DNA from: Microbacterium halophytorum
GTDB taxonomy: Bacteria; Actinomycetota; Actinomycetes; Actinomycetales; Microbacteriaceae
Reading direction: 5' to 3'
NCBI RefSeq assembly: GCF_002970975.1
Contig: NZ_KZ672982.1
Span: 331,582 to 395,581, forward strand
DNA: 64,000 nucleotides
The notes under the pieces are model-generated. The model had not been told where the DNA came from, made no database searches, and saw nothing but the letters and a program-made list of their open reading frames with translations. Positions 51,729 to 59,109 of the stretch are shown here, in pieces (positions within the stretch are counted from its first letter, which is position 1; every line of letters starts with the position of its first letter). A program made the translations under genes and the position numbers.

Positions 51729-53369
51729 TCAGGCGGACGCGGCCGCGGGCACGGCCGTGATCAGGGGGATGAGGTCTCCGGGCTCGTCGACGACGTGCGT
51801 CGCCAGGCTCGATGCGCGGGCCGCGTCGATCTCGCCGTCGGCGGTGGAACCGCCTCGCACGACCGCGCGATGGGCGACCCCGGCGGCCCGCGCGGCCGCT
51901 GCGTCGTTGTGGGGCTTGTCACCGAGGAACCACGTGCGGGCGGGGTCGGCGCGGGCGATCCGCAGCGCCTCGCGGACGAGGGACGAATCGGGCTTGCGCA
52001 CGCCCGCCTCGTCGGAGCACACCGACGCACCGATGAGGTGGTCGATGCCGTGCGCCGCGCATTCGGCCCGCACGGCGCGGCCGCTGACGGTGTTCGACAC
52101 GACGACGACGGGCACACGGTCGGCACGGCACGCCTCCAACAGCTCGCGCACGCCCGACCGCAGCGTGCGGCGCGACTTCGCGCGGCCGTAGCGCGCCATG
52201 ACGTCGTGCGCCTCCGCCGTCAGCACCGCGCGCTGTCGGGTGCTGAGCGAGGATCCGAACCAGTCCCGCCAGAACGCGACGGGGTCGACCTCGGCGAGGG
52301 GTGCATCGTCCTCGACGAACCGCTGGACCACGCCTCGCTTGAACTCCCGATGCGCGTCGCGGGCGCGGGCGATCAGGGTCTCCACCTCGGCCTGGTCCGG
52401 CCCGGCCTCCGGGCCGGCGAGCAGGCGCGACAGCCACGCGGAGAACCCGTGGAGGAGCGCGGGATCGGGCTCCGACAGCGAGATCACGCCGCCGTGGTCG
52501 ATCAGCAGGGCGCGGCCGGGGCCTTCGACACGTGCGCTAACGCCGTTCGAGGGCGCGGCCGCGGGGGCCTCGACCGCGAGCGCGTCGCGGAGCGCGTCCA
52601 CGAGCCCTTCCGGCGTCTCGTACACCGCATCGGCCTCGGCATCGATCGCGAAGGGAGGGTCGTCGGTGTGGTGGCTGCGGGTCAGAACGACCGCCGCCAC
52701 GCCCGCCCTGCGTCCTGCGACGACGTCGCGGTCCTGCGTGTCCCCGACGTACCAGCAGCGTTCCGGCGCGGTCCCGCAGGCCTCGGCCGCGAGCTCGATG
52801 ATCCCCGGGTGCGGCTTGCGCAGCCCGACCTCGTCCGAGTAGCACTGCACGACGAATCGATCGCCGAGGCCGTGCTCGGCCAGCACGGCGCGGTGGCTGC
52901 GCCCCGAATGGGCGTTCGAGACGATGCCGACCGGAATTCCGTGGGTGTCCGCGAGGTCGAGCAGCTCCCGGATGCCCGGGCGCAGCTCGTGCGCGGAGAG
53001 CGTGGTCGTCACCTGGAGCAGGACCTCGTCGGCCTCGGCCGTGAGGAGCGCCCTCGAGGCGTCGTCGAGATCCGAGACGAGGAAGTCGCCCACGATCTCA
53101 CGCGGGGCGAGCTCGCGCGGCCGGCGCCGCCGGCTCTGCGCGTGCTTCCAGTGCTTAAGTGCGGTCAGCCCCGCCTCGATCGACGAGTGCACGCGCTCGG
53201 CGTCCGCGACGATCTCCGCACGGCCGAGGCGCGCGACGATCCCCTCGGCCAGCCGGCGCTTGCCCGCTGGATTCTTCCGCGTCTGGAAGATCACACCGCC
53301 GAAGTCGAGCAGCAGGGCGTCTGGAACGTTCCAGGAGGGCGTCGAGGGAGTCATCTGCGAGTCGGTCAC
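51729..53369 (-). CDS. Tandem HAD-fold hydrolase
   Basis: This 546-residue protein has two HAD domains in a row. Domain 1 starts LLLDFGGVIFQ and carries VGIVSNAHSG, GLRKPHPGI and WYVGDTQDRDV. Domain 2 starts LLIDHGGVISL and carries VVVVSNTVSG, GVRKPDSSL and WFLGDKPHND. In both, motif I is D-x-G rather than D-x-D, as in YihX-like phosphatases. It is upstream of the ECF genes on the same strand, 24 bases away. The GTG start at 53369 is favoured by TAGCGT seven bases upstream (leaderless); an ATG lies five codons on. An operator-like palindrome falls within its first codons. Confidence 0.88.
   Translation of the reverse strand: MTDSQMTPSTPSWNVPDALLLDFGGVIFQTRKNPAGKRRLAEGIVARLGRAEIVADAERVHSSIEAGLTALKHWKHAQSRRRRPRELAPREIVGDFLVSDLDDASRALLTAEADEVLLQVTTTLSAHELRPGIRELLDLADTHGIPVGIVSNAHSGRSHRAVLAEHGLGDRFVVQCYSDEVGLRKPHPGIIELAAEACGTAPERCWYVGDTQDRDVVAGRRAGVAAVVLTRSHHTDDPPFAIDAEADAVYETPEGLVDALRDALAVEAPAAAPSNGVSARVEGPGRALLIDHGGVISLSEPDPALLHGFSAWLSRLLAGPEAGPDQAEVETLIARARDAHREFKRGVVQRFVEDDAPLAEVDPVAFWRDWFGSSLSTRQRAVLTAEAHDVMARYGRAKSRRTLRSGVRELLEACRADRVPVVVVSNTVSGRAVRAECAAHGIDHLIGASVCSDEAGVRKPDSSLVREALRIARADPARTWFLGDKPHNDAAAARAAGVAHRAVVRGGSTADGEIDAARASSLATHVVDEPGDLIPLITAVPAAASA
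53321..53334. promoter_or_regulatory. Operator-like palindrome inside the HAD gene start
   Basis: CTGGAACGTTCCAG is a perfect 14-base palindrome of LacI-operator form. It encodes W-N-V-P near residue 13 of the HAD protein and lies about 45 bases downstream of its likely transcription start. Confidence 0.7.
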
Positions 53370-53424
53370 GTCGACGACGCTACGAGCGGGGTATGACGGG
53401 CGGGCGGACCTGAGGTGAACAGTT

Positions 53425-53438
53425 CCGGAACGTTCCAG
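53425..53438. promoter_or_regulatory. Second operator-like palindrome in the HAD-lacI intergenic region
   Basis: CCGGAACGTTCCAG differs from the site at 53321 by one base. The centres are 104 bases apart, close to ten helical turns. The -10-like TAGCGT of the HAD-ECF operon (minus strand, 53382-53377) lies between them. Confidence 0.7.
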
Positions 53439-53491
53439 GCGCGCCGCGACGCGACGGCGACCGCCCCGATGCGCGCTGTCAGACTGGGGGC

Positions 53492-54457
53492 ATGACCGGA
53501 TCCGCCCGCCGCCCGACGATCATCGATGTGGCGCACGCGGCAGGGGTGTCGAAGTCCCTCGTATCGGCGGCTCTGCGCGGCGAGAGCGGTGTGAGCGGCG
53601 CGAGCCGGGAGCGCATCCTCGCCGCGGCGGAGGAGCTCGGCTACCGCTCGAACGGCTGGGCGCAGCGACTCGTGAGCGGACGCAGCGATCTCGTCGGCGT
53701 ACTCCTCACGGATCTCCGCAACGCCTATCAGACCGAGATCGTGAACGGCATCGAAGACGCCGCAGCCGCGGCCGGGTTCGACGTCGTGCTCAGCCACGGC
53801 CGCCGAGACCGCGACCTGCTGCGAACGCGCCTCGCCGGCCTCATCGCACTCGGCGTCGACGCCGTGATCGCGGTCACGGGGCACCTCGACGCCGACGACC
53901 TCTCGGCCGCGGCGGGCCGGATCCCGATCGTGGTCGTGGGCCGCCCCTCGTCCGTCCCCGACGCGGCCGGTTGGGTCCGGAACGACGACGAGACCGGCGC
54001 CGGCCTCGCCGTCGCGCACCTGCACGAGCGCGGGCACGCGCGCATCGCCTATGTGCACGGATCCTCGCGCCCCGCGTCGATCGCTCGCCGCGACGCGTAC
54101 CGCGCGCTCGTGCCGGAGCCGCGCGAGTACGACGTGCGCGAGGGCGGCATCGATCTGCTGCTGGAGGAGGCTTCGTCAGGAGGACTCACGGCGGCATTCG
54201 CCGCGAACGACCGCATCGCGGCCCAGGTCGTCGCCGACGCGACCGACCGCGGCATCCGCGTGCCGCAGGATCTCGCCGTGGTCGGCTACGACAACACCGA
54301 GCTCGCTGACCTCGTGCGCCCCGGCCTCACGAGCGTGGACCAGCCGCGCAGCGCGATGGGTGCGGCCGCCATGTCGCAGGCCCTCGCACTGCTGGAGGGC
54401 GGCGCGCCGGCGCGCGAGGTGGCCTCCCCCGCGCTCGTGGTGCGCGGTTCGTCCTGA
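53492..54457 (+). CDS. LacI-family transcriptional regulator
   Basis: This 321-residue repressor has a LacI helix-turn-helix at 7-30 (PTIIDVAHAAGVSKSLVSAA), hinge and DNA-minor-groove helix (QRLVSGRSDLVGVLL), and a periplasmic-binding-protein-like effector domain with FAANDRIAAQVV and VVGYDNTELADLV. It is divergent from the HAD-ECF operon, and two near-identical palindromes lie between and inside them, so it probably represses that operon and perhaps itself. CAGACT ends six bases before its ATG (leaderless). The effector is unknown. Confidence 0.9.
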   Translation: MTGSARRPTIIDVAHAAGVSKSLVSAALRGESGVSGASRERILAAAEELGYRSNGWAQRLVSGRSDLVGVLLTDLRNAYQTEIVNGIEDAAAAAGFDVVLSHGRRDRDLLRTRLAGLIALGVDAVIAVTGHLDADDLSAAAGRIPIVVVGRPSSVPDAAGWVRNDDETGAGLAVAHLHERGHARIAYVHGSSRPASIARRDAYRALVPEPREYDVREGGIDLLLEEASSGGLTAAFAANDRIAAQVVADATDRGIRVPQDLAVVGYDNTELADLVRPGLTSVDQPRSAMGAAAMSQALALLEGGAPAREVASPALVVRGSS

Positions 54458-54552
54458 CCCGCCGACGGTGCGAGAACGACCGGCCGGAGGTCGGGACCAC
54501 GAGTCGCGGAACGGACGGAGTCCAGCAGGTCGTTCTGTGGAATGCTGGTCCC

Positions 54553-55119
54553 ATGCCGCTGGCGACGCCGACACTGAGCACCGACCGCCTGCGCCTGCGT
54601 CCTTTCGACGACGGCGACCGCGAAGCGATCTACGCGCTGCAGAGCGACGCACACGTGCTGCGGTACTGGGACTCCCCGCCGTGGGCTGATCGATCGCGCA
54701 TCGACGCCTTCTTCGACAGGTGTCGCCGGATGGCGGACGAGGGCACGGGGGTGCGGCTCGCCGTCGACAGAGCATCCGACGGGGCGTTCATCGGATGGTG
54801 CACGCTGGGCAGCTGGAACCCGGAGTACAGGAGCGCGGAGATCGGCTACTGCTTCGTCCAGGACTCCTGGGGCAAGGGCTGCGCGACGGAGGCAGCGCGG
54901 GCGCTCCTGACCTGGGCGTTCGCGACCCTCGACCTGAACCGGGTCCAGGCGGAGGCCGACACCCGCAACATCGGCTCCGCCCGAGTGCTCGAGAAGCTCG
55001 GATTCGTCCGCGAGGGCACGCTGCGCGAGGACTGCATCGTGGACGGCGACGTGTCGGACACCTGGGTGTACGGCCTGCTCAGACGCGACTGGGACGGCCG
55101 CTCGGAAGGCCGGGGCTGA
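54553..55119 (+). CDS. GNAT family N-acetyltransferase (RimJ/RimL-like)
   Basis: This 188-residue enzyme starts MPLATPTLSTDRLRLRPFDD, the usual N-terminus of RimJ/RimL-type acetyltransferases. Acetyl-CoA binding is in DSWGKGCATEAARALLTWAF, preceded by SAEIGYCF and followed by NIGSARVLEKLGFVREG. The substrate may be a protein N-terminus or a small amine such as spermidine; sequence does not tell. It follows lacI by 95 bases on the same strand, but no operon link is clear. Confidence 0.9.
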   Translation: MPLATPTLSTDRLRLRPFDDGDREAIYALQSDAHVLRYWDSPPWADRSRIDAFFDRCRRMADEGTGVRLAVDRASDGAFIGWCTLGSWNPEYRSAEIGYCFVQDSWGKGCATEAARALLTWAFATLDLNRVQAEADTRNIGSARVLEKLGFVREGTLREDCIVDGDVSDTWVYGLLRRDWDGRSEGRG

Positions 55120-55231
55120 TCGCGTCGGCGATGCCGACCACGCGCCGGCACCGCGGCGCGCCGTGCACGCGGCCGGCCCCTGCGCCCCGCGCCCGATCAC
55201 CGCGCATCCGTGCCGATCTCTGGCGCGTCGC

Positions 55232-55260
55232 TTGACGACACGCCCGGATGCCCATAGCGT
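55232..55260 (+). promoter_or_regulatory. Promoter of cassette copy 2
   Basis: TTGACG (55232-55237), 17 bases, TAGCGT (55255-55260), the same pair and spacing as cassette copy 1. Confidence 0.75.
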
Positions 55261-55318
55261 TCCCTTCGTAGGTCCGTTCCGGGCGCCACTGCCCGCAGAG
55301 TACTGAGAGGAGAACACC

Positions 55319-55414
55319 ATGATGATCCCGACCATGGTTTCCGCCCCGACTCTGACCCTCGGTGACCTCACGCGACGCCACGTGCGCGGTTCGTCCGCCC
55401 GACGTCAGGGCTAG
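55319..55414 (+). CDS. Met-Met-Ile leader-like peptide, cassette copy 2
   Basis: This 31-residue peptide starts MMIPTMVSAPTLTLGDLTRR and ends RGSSARRQG. AGAGGAGA lies before the ATG, and the start is about 60 bases after the promoter. It parallels the 29-residue peptide at 46962 in start, length, basic end and position. It is too short for most gene finders. Function unknown. Confidence 0.6.
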   Translation: MMIPTMVSAPTLTLGDLTRRHVRGSSARRQG

Positions 55415-55656
55415 ACCCCGCGTCACCGGGTCGATCTCGACCCAGGCAGCCGATCCCGGCGCCGAGGCTTCCGCTTCCGCGGTCCTTTCCGTTCACCGCT
55501 GAAGCCACGGACCGGTCGGTTCCGCCCCGAGCCGCGCACGCCGCGTGCCGTGCGCGGCTCCGGCCATGTCGCGCCTTCGCCGACGAGCCCGTGCGTGCGC
55601 CGTTCGTCGCGCACCGCAATCCACTCGCAGTCAGCACATCCTCACTGGAGTCCATC

Positions 55657-55956
55657 GTGACCGTTTCGCCCCCCGTCCATACCCAACCCATGCAGCACGA
55701 GCTCGACAGCGGCGCCGTCGGCTCCGTCGAACTCGTGCACCGGATCCCCAGGACCAGCGCGCTGGATCGCATGGTGATGCGCATCGCCGTCGCCATGCTG
55801 ATCTGGAGCACTCGCCCCGACGCCGAGCACACGCCGCACATCTCCGCGCTCGCGGACGATCCCCGCGCGCCGCTGTACGCCAGGCACGCCGCGGATGACT
55901 CGCTCGCCAGGGGCGCGCTCCTCCACGGCGTGTTCGTACAACCAGCGGGCCGCTGA
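55657..55956 (+). CDS. Small hydrophobic-core protein, cassette copy 2
   Basis: This 99-residue protein has a polar N-terminus (VTVSPPVHTQPMQHELDSGA), the core segment ALDRMVMRIAVAMLIWSTRP, and a charged tail rich in His and Asp. The core matches that of the protein at 47259-47525. TGGAG lies six bases before the GTG. It lies 242 bases after the short peptide gene and is followed by a perfect terminator. A single hydrophobic segment suggests a small membrane-associated protein. No characterised relative is known to me. Confidence 0.65.
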   Translation: MTVSPPVHTQPMQHELDSGAVGSVELVHRIPRTSALDRMVMRIAVAMLIWSTRPDAEHTPHISALADDPRAPLYARHAADDSLARGALLHGVFVQPAGR

Positions 55957-55965
55957 TGCCCACTC

Positions 55966-56004
55966 GCCTCGTGAGCACCGACGCCGCGTCGGTGCTCACG
56001 AGGC
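55966..56004 (+). terminator. Terminator after cassette copy 2
   Basis: A perfect 18-base stem (55966-55983 with 55987-56004) with loop CCG begins nine bases past the stop of the small protein gene. The next 140 bases hold nothing recognisable. Confidence 0.85.
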
Positions 56005-56146
56005 AGTGCTGCGACGCACCATCCGGCGCGATCGCTCCGGGCCGCCGCACACAGCCCGATGAGCGCGCAGTATGCGGATGGAGAGTCGCCGTTGACCTCC
56101 TCATCCGCAGAGACATCGCGCTGAGGCAGCGCGAGTCATCGTTTGC

Positions 56147-56536
56147 TCACACCGCTTGCAGGGTGCGGGAATCCACGATCTCCTTGCCGAGAGGCATGAG
56201 CGAGACCGGGACGAGCTTGAAGCTCGCGATGCCGAGCGGGATCCCGATGATCGTGATCATCATGGCGATGCCCGTGATGATGTGCCCGATCGCGAGCCAC
56301 CACCCGGCGAGGATCACCCATACGACATTGCCGAGGAACGATCCGACTCCCGCCGTCGGCTTATCAATGACCATGCGGCCGAAAGGCCAGAGCGCGTACA
56401 CGGCGATCCGGAACGAAGCGAAGCCCCACGGGATCGTGACGATCAGGACGCACAGCACGATGCCCGCGAGCACATAGCCGAGGAACATCCAGAACCCCGA
56501 CAGCACGAGCCAGATGATGTTGAGGAGTGTGCGCAT
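56147..56536 (-). CDS. YccF domain inner-membrane protein
   Basis: This 129-residue membrane protein has two repeated units (IIWLVLSGFWMFLGYVLAGI..., VIPWGFASFRIA-like; then VVWVILAGWWLAIGHIITGI, GIPLGIASFKL), the signature of the YccF domain, usually with four membrane segments. Function is unknown in all organisms. The ATG at 56536 fits the family start MRTLLNIIWL; another ATG three codons upstream is possible. Confidence 0.9.
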   Translation of the reverse strand: MRTLLNIIWLVLSGFWMFLGYVLAGIVLCVLIVTIPWGFASFRIAVYALWPFGRMVIDKPTAGVGSFLGNVVWVILAGWWLAIGHIITGIAMMITIIGIPLGIASFKLVPVSLMPLGKEIVDSRTLQAV

Positions 56537-56634
56537 AGATCCCATTCTGAGCGCGCGCACCCTGGCGGCCGCTGTAGGGGCCCGATCCGGCTCCTTGCCG
56601 ACGCCGGGGTCGGCGATTCCGACGAGATGCCGTG

Positions 56635-56883
56635 TCAGCGCTTCTTCTGGCACCTCGGGCGGAAGCGACCGAGCGGTTCGCGAATGCCGTTCGCTGGATC
56701 GACCCACCGCAGCGCGGTCACGTCGACTTCTGAGCCCTCGAAGTCGACGTCAGCATTGGACCGCATGCGCTCGGGGTTCGCCGTCCTCGGAATCGACACC
56801 GCCCCCGAGCTGCAGGGCGTACCGGATGCACAGCCGCGGAATGCTCACGCCGTGCTTCTCTGCGTCTCGTTCAGGATGGTCAT
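56635..56883 (-). pseudogene. Aldo/keto reductase remnant with internal deletion
   Basis: The ATG (56883, in the cupin stop) opens MTILNET, a typical aldo/keto reductase start. The sequence then jumps to the C-terminal part (AEKHGVSIPRLCIRYALQLG). One extra G in a run of five breaks the frame. The next frame continues AVSIPRTANPERMRSNADVD and ends RCQKKR at 56635. About 200 internal residues, including the catalytic tetrad, are missing. The retained start overlaps the cupin stop, so it was the third gene of the operon. Confidence 0.8.
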
Positions 56884-57323
56884 GCGCGCTCTCCGCTGTC
56901 CTTGGGCAGTCGGCCGTACACCTCGTCGGCGACGGGCTCCAGCCATTCGTTTCTGACCCCGTCGCCGGGCGTGATGAAGGCCAGGTGGGAGAACCATCTG
57001 TCGGCCTTCGCCCCGTGCCAGTGCTTGGTGCCGGCGGGGACACGAACAACGGCTCCGGGCTCAAGGCTGATCGGGTCCTCACCCTCGGCCTGGTACCACC
57101 CGGAGCCCGCGGTGCACAGCAGGATCTGATCCCCTCCACCGTCCGTTCCGTGGTGGATGTGCCAGTTGTTGCGGCAGCCCGGCTCGAAGGTCACGTTGCT
57201 GACGGGCATGCTCCCGTCAGTCAGCGGTGCCAGGTAACTCCGTCCGGTGAAGTACTGCGCGTATCCGTCATTGGGCCCTCCGAGCGGGAAAATCTGGTCG
57301 AAGCCGTTCTCCGTCATGGTCAT
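56880..57323 (-). CDS. Cupin domain protein
   Basis: This 147-residue single-cupin protein has metal-binding motif 1 in WHIHHGTDGGGDQILL and motif 2 in VVRVPAGTKHWHGAKADRWF. It starts MTMTENGFDQIFPLGGPNDG and resembles cupins encoded beside short-chain dehydrogenases and aldo/keto reductases in actinobacterial redox-stress operons. It is the only intact gene of a three-gene minus-strand operon whose neighbours are stubs. Both its start and its stop overlap those remnants by four bases. The reaction is unknown. Confidence 0.87.
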   Translation of the reverse strand: MTMTENGFDQIFPLGGPNDGYAQYFTGRSYLAPLTDGSMPVSNVTFEPGCRNNWHIHHGTDGGGDQILLCTAGSGWYQAEGEDPISLEPGAVVRVPAGTKHWHGAKADRWFSHLAFITPGDGVRNEWLEPVADEVYGRLPKDSGERA

Positions 57324-57421
57324 CGTTCCTTCCGATTCATCTCGCGCCAGAGCGAGCTGGTTTCCTCGGTCCGGCCGGGGACGAGCCCGGGTCCGGCTCC
57401 GACGATCGCGAAAGTGCTCAT
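57320..57421 (-). pseudogene. Short-chain dehydrogenase stub
   Basis: This 33-residue frame begins MSTFAIVGAGPGL, the exact N-terminus of a family of short-chain dehydrogenases with the Rossmann glycines. It then passes directly into VPGRTEETSSLWREMNRKER and stops in the cupin start codon. Nearly the whole enzyme is missing while start and end are kept, which suggests an internal deletion. It is the first frame after the promoter at 57.5 kb. Confidence 0.65.
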
Positions 57422-57512
57422 GGTGGGGGTCCTTCCGTCAGTGCTTCGCATCCAGTGGAGGATCGGACAGGCCGACGCCGCCAGCCTCGGTCGCAGTTCC
57501 GCCACCGCCTCA

Positions 57513-57575
57513 ACGGTAAGCACCGGGCGACGCCGCCGGGAGTCTCTCCGAGTACCTCCCTCAGGCGGGACTCCC
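57513..57575. promoter_or_regulatory. Divergent operator/promoter region of the MmyB regulon
   Basis: Toward the minus strand: GGTACTCGGAGAGACTCCC (from 57556), 19 bases, TACCGTTGAGG (from 57518). The same layout precedes the MmyB-type regulator at 59.06-59.10 kb. Toward the plus strand and the MFS gene a second GGGACTCCC lies at 57567-57575, again followed after 19 bases by a hexamer (TCGCAT, weak match to TAGCGT). Confidence 0.65.
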
Positions 57576-57699
57576 ACGCGTCCATGAGTCGTGGTCGCAT
57601 CGATGGTGGGCACCGCCGCAACATCCGCTCCGCCCAGGGCGCCGGCGCCGCTCCCACCCTCCGCACGACCGCTCCCCCACCCGAAGGACTCCCCTCGTC

Positions 57700-58947
57700 A
57701 TGCCAGAAGCATCCGCCCGGGTCGCCACCGGAACCGCCCGACTGCCGTTCGTGGTCTACGTCCTCGCCGCCGGCGTGTTCCTCATGGGCACCACCGAGTT
57801 CATCGTCGCCGGCATCCTCCCCGAGATCGCCGCTGACATCGGCGTCAGCGTCGCTGACGCCGGGCTGATGATCACCGTGTTCGCCATCGGGATGATCGTC
57901 GGCACGCCCTTGATGGCGATCGCCACGCTGCGGCTCCAGCGCCGCTTCACCCTCTCTCTCGCGCTCGTCGTCTTCGCCATCGGCCACGTCGTCGTCGCAC
58001 TCACCACGAGCTTCCCGCTCATCCTCGGCATGCGCTTCCTCACCGCGCTGGCCACCGGCGCATTCTGGGCCGTCGCCGCCGTCGTCGCCGCGAAGGCCGT
58101 CGGGCCCCGGCTCGGCTCCCGTGCGCTCGGCATCGTGCTCGGCGGCGGCATGCTCGCCAACGTCGTCGGCGTCCCCCTCGGTGCGTTCGCCGGCCAGTCC
58201 GTCGGTTGGCGCGGTCCGTTCTGGGCCCTCGCCGTCCTCGCCGTGCTCGCCGTGATCGCGATCCTCAAGCAGGTGCCCGCCGAGACCGCGGGCGGCCCCG
58301 TGCCGTCGGTGCGGGCCGAGGTCTCCAACCTGCGCGACGCCCGTGTCTGGCTCGTCCTCGCCGGGGCCGCGATCGTGTGCGGATCGTCCCTGGCCGTCTA
58401 CAGCTTCATCTCCCCGCTCCTCACCGAGAGCACCGGCATGGCCGCCTCCGCCGTGCCGCTGGTGCTGCTGGCCTACGGCGCCGGCGCGCTGATCGGCTCC
58501 AACCTCGGCGGCCGCATCGGTTCCTCCAAGCCGTACGCGGTGCTGTTCGCATCGGCGACGGCGACCCTCCTCGTCCTGGTCGGCCTGCTGCTCTTCTCCC
58601 ACTCGCCGTTCGCGACCGCGCCGCTCGTGTTCCTCTTGGGCCTGTTCGGCATGTCGACCAACCCGATCCTCATCGGCAAGGCCGTCGGCTACGCCGATGA
58701 GGCACCCACCTTGGCCTCAGCGCTTGCCACCTCCGCCTTCAACATCGGCACCGCGGTCGGCTCCTGGATCGCCGGGGTCGCCCTCGGGTCCGCGCTCGGG
58801 GCGACAGGCCCTGTCGTCGTCGGTGCTGCGATCGCCGCGCTGTACTTCCTGCCGCTGAGCATCCTCATCGTCAAGGACCGCCGCGCCGAGCGGGCCGCCG
58901 CGGAGCACGGCCGCCCGCAGGACGAACCCGTCGCCGTCGAGGCCTGA
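57700..58947 (+). CDS. MFS transporter (DHA1, Cmx/AraJ-like efflux family)
   Basis: This 415-residue protein has 12 predicted membrane segments. It starts after a short polar N-terminus with LPFVVYVLAAGVFLMGTTEF, includes the loop motif GTPLMAIATLRLQRR and the antiporter-type GMLANVVGVPLG segment. The family exports drugs or sugars by proton antiport; here the substrate is unknown. It is divergent from the SDR-cupin-AKR operon and lies 160 bases before the MmyB-type regulator, with a terminator between. Confidence 0.9.
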   Translation: MPEASARVATGTARLPFVVYVLAAGVFLMGTTEFIVAGILPEIAADIGVSVADAGLMITVFAIGMIVGTPLMAIATLRLQRRFTLSLALVVFAIGHVVVALTTSFPLILGMRFLTALATGAFWAVAAVVAAKAVGPRLGSRALGIVLGGGMLANVVGVPLGAFAGQSVGWRGPFWALAVLAVLAVIAILKQVPAETAGGPVPSVRAEVSNLRDARVWLVLAGAAIVCGSSLAVYSFISPLLTESTGMAASAVPLVLLAYGAGALIGSNLGGRIGSSKPYAVLFASATATLLVLVGLLLFSHSPFATAPLVFLLGLFGMSTNPILIGKAVGYADEAPTLASALATSAFNIGTAVGSWIAGVALGSALGATGPVVVGAAIAALYFLPLSILIVKDRRAERAAAEHGRPQDEPVAVEA

Positions 58948-58966
58948 ATCTCCAACCAGAACGAAG

Positions 58967-59004
58967 GGACGCCCCGGGCTCGCGAGACGCGAGAGGGGGC
59001 GTCC
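58967..59004 (+). terminator. Terminator after the MFS gene
   Basis: GGACGCCCC (58967-58975) pairs with GGGGCGTCC (58996-59004); an inner stem CTCGCG / CGCGAG extends it. A U-rich CTCTCGTATT follows. Confidence 0.82.
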
Positions 59005-59058
59005 TCTCGTATTCGGTGTTCTCTCGCCGAGGGAACTGCGAATGCCCCGCGGCGAGGG

Positions 59059-59102
59059 GGTACCGCGAGGGACTCCCTCGGGCGGGGCGTCCGGTCTAGC
59101 GT
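59059..59102 (+). promoter_or_regulatory. Operator/promoter of the MmyB-type regulator gene
   Basis: GGTACCGCGAGGGACTCCC (59059-59077), 19 bases, TAGCGT (59097-59102), seven bases, ATG. It includes the palindrome CGAGGGACTCCCTCG. The sequence closely matches the promoter at 57.5 kb, which suggests autoregulation. The transcript is probably leaderless. Confidence 0.7.
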
Positions 59103-59109
59103 TGAAGGC

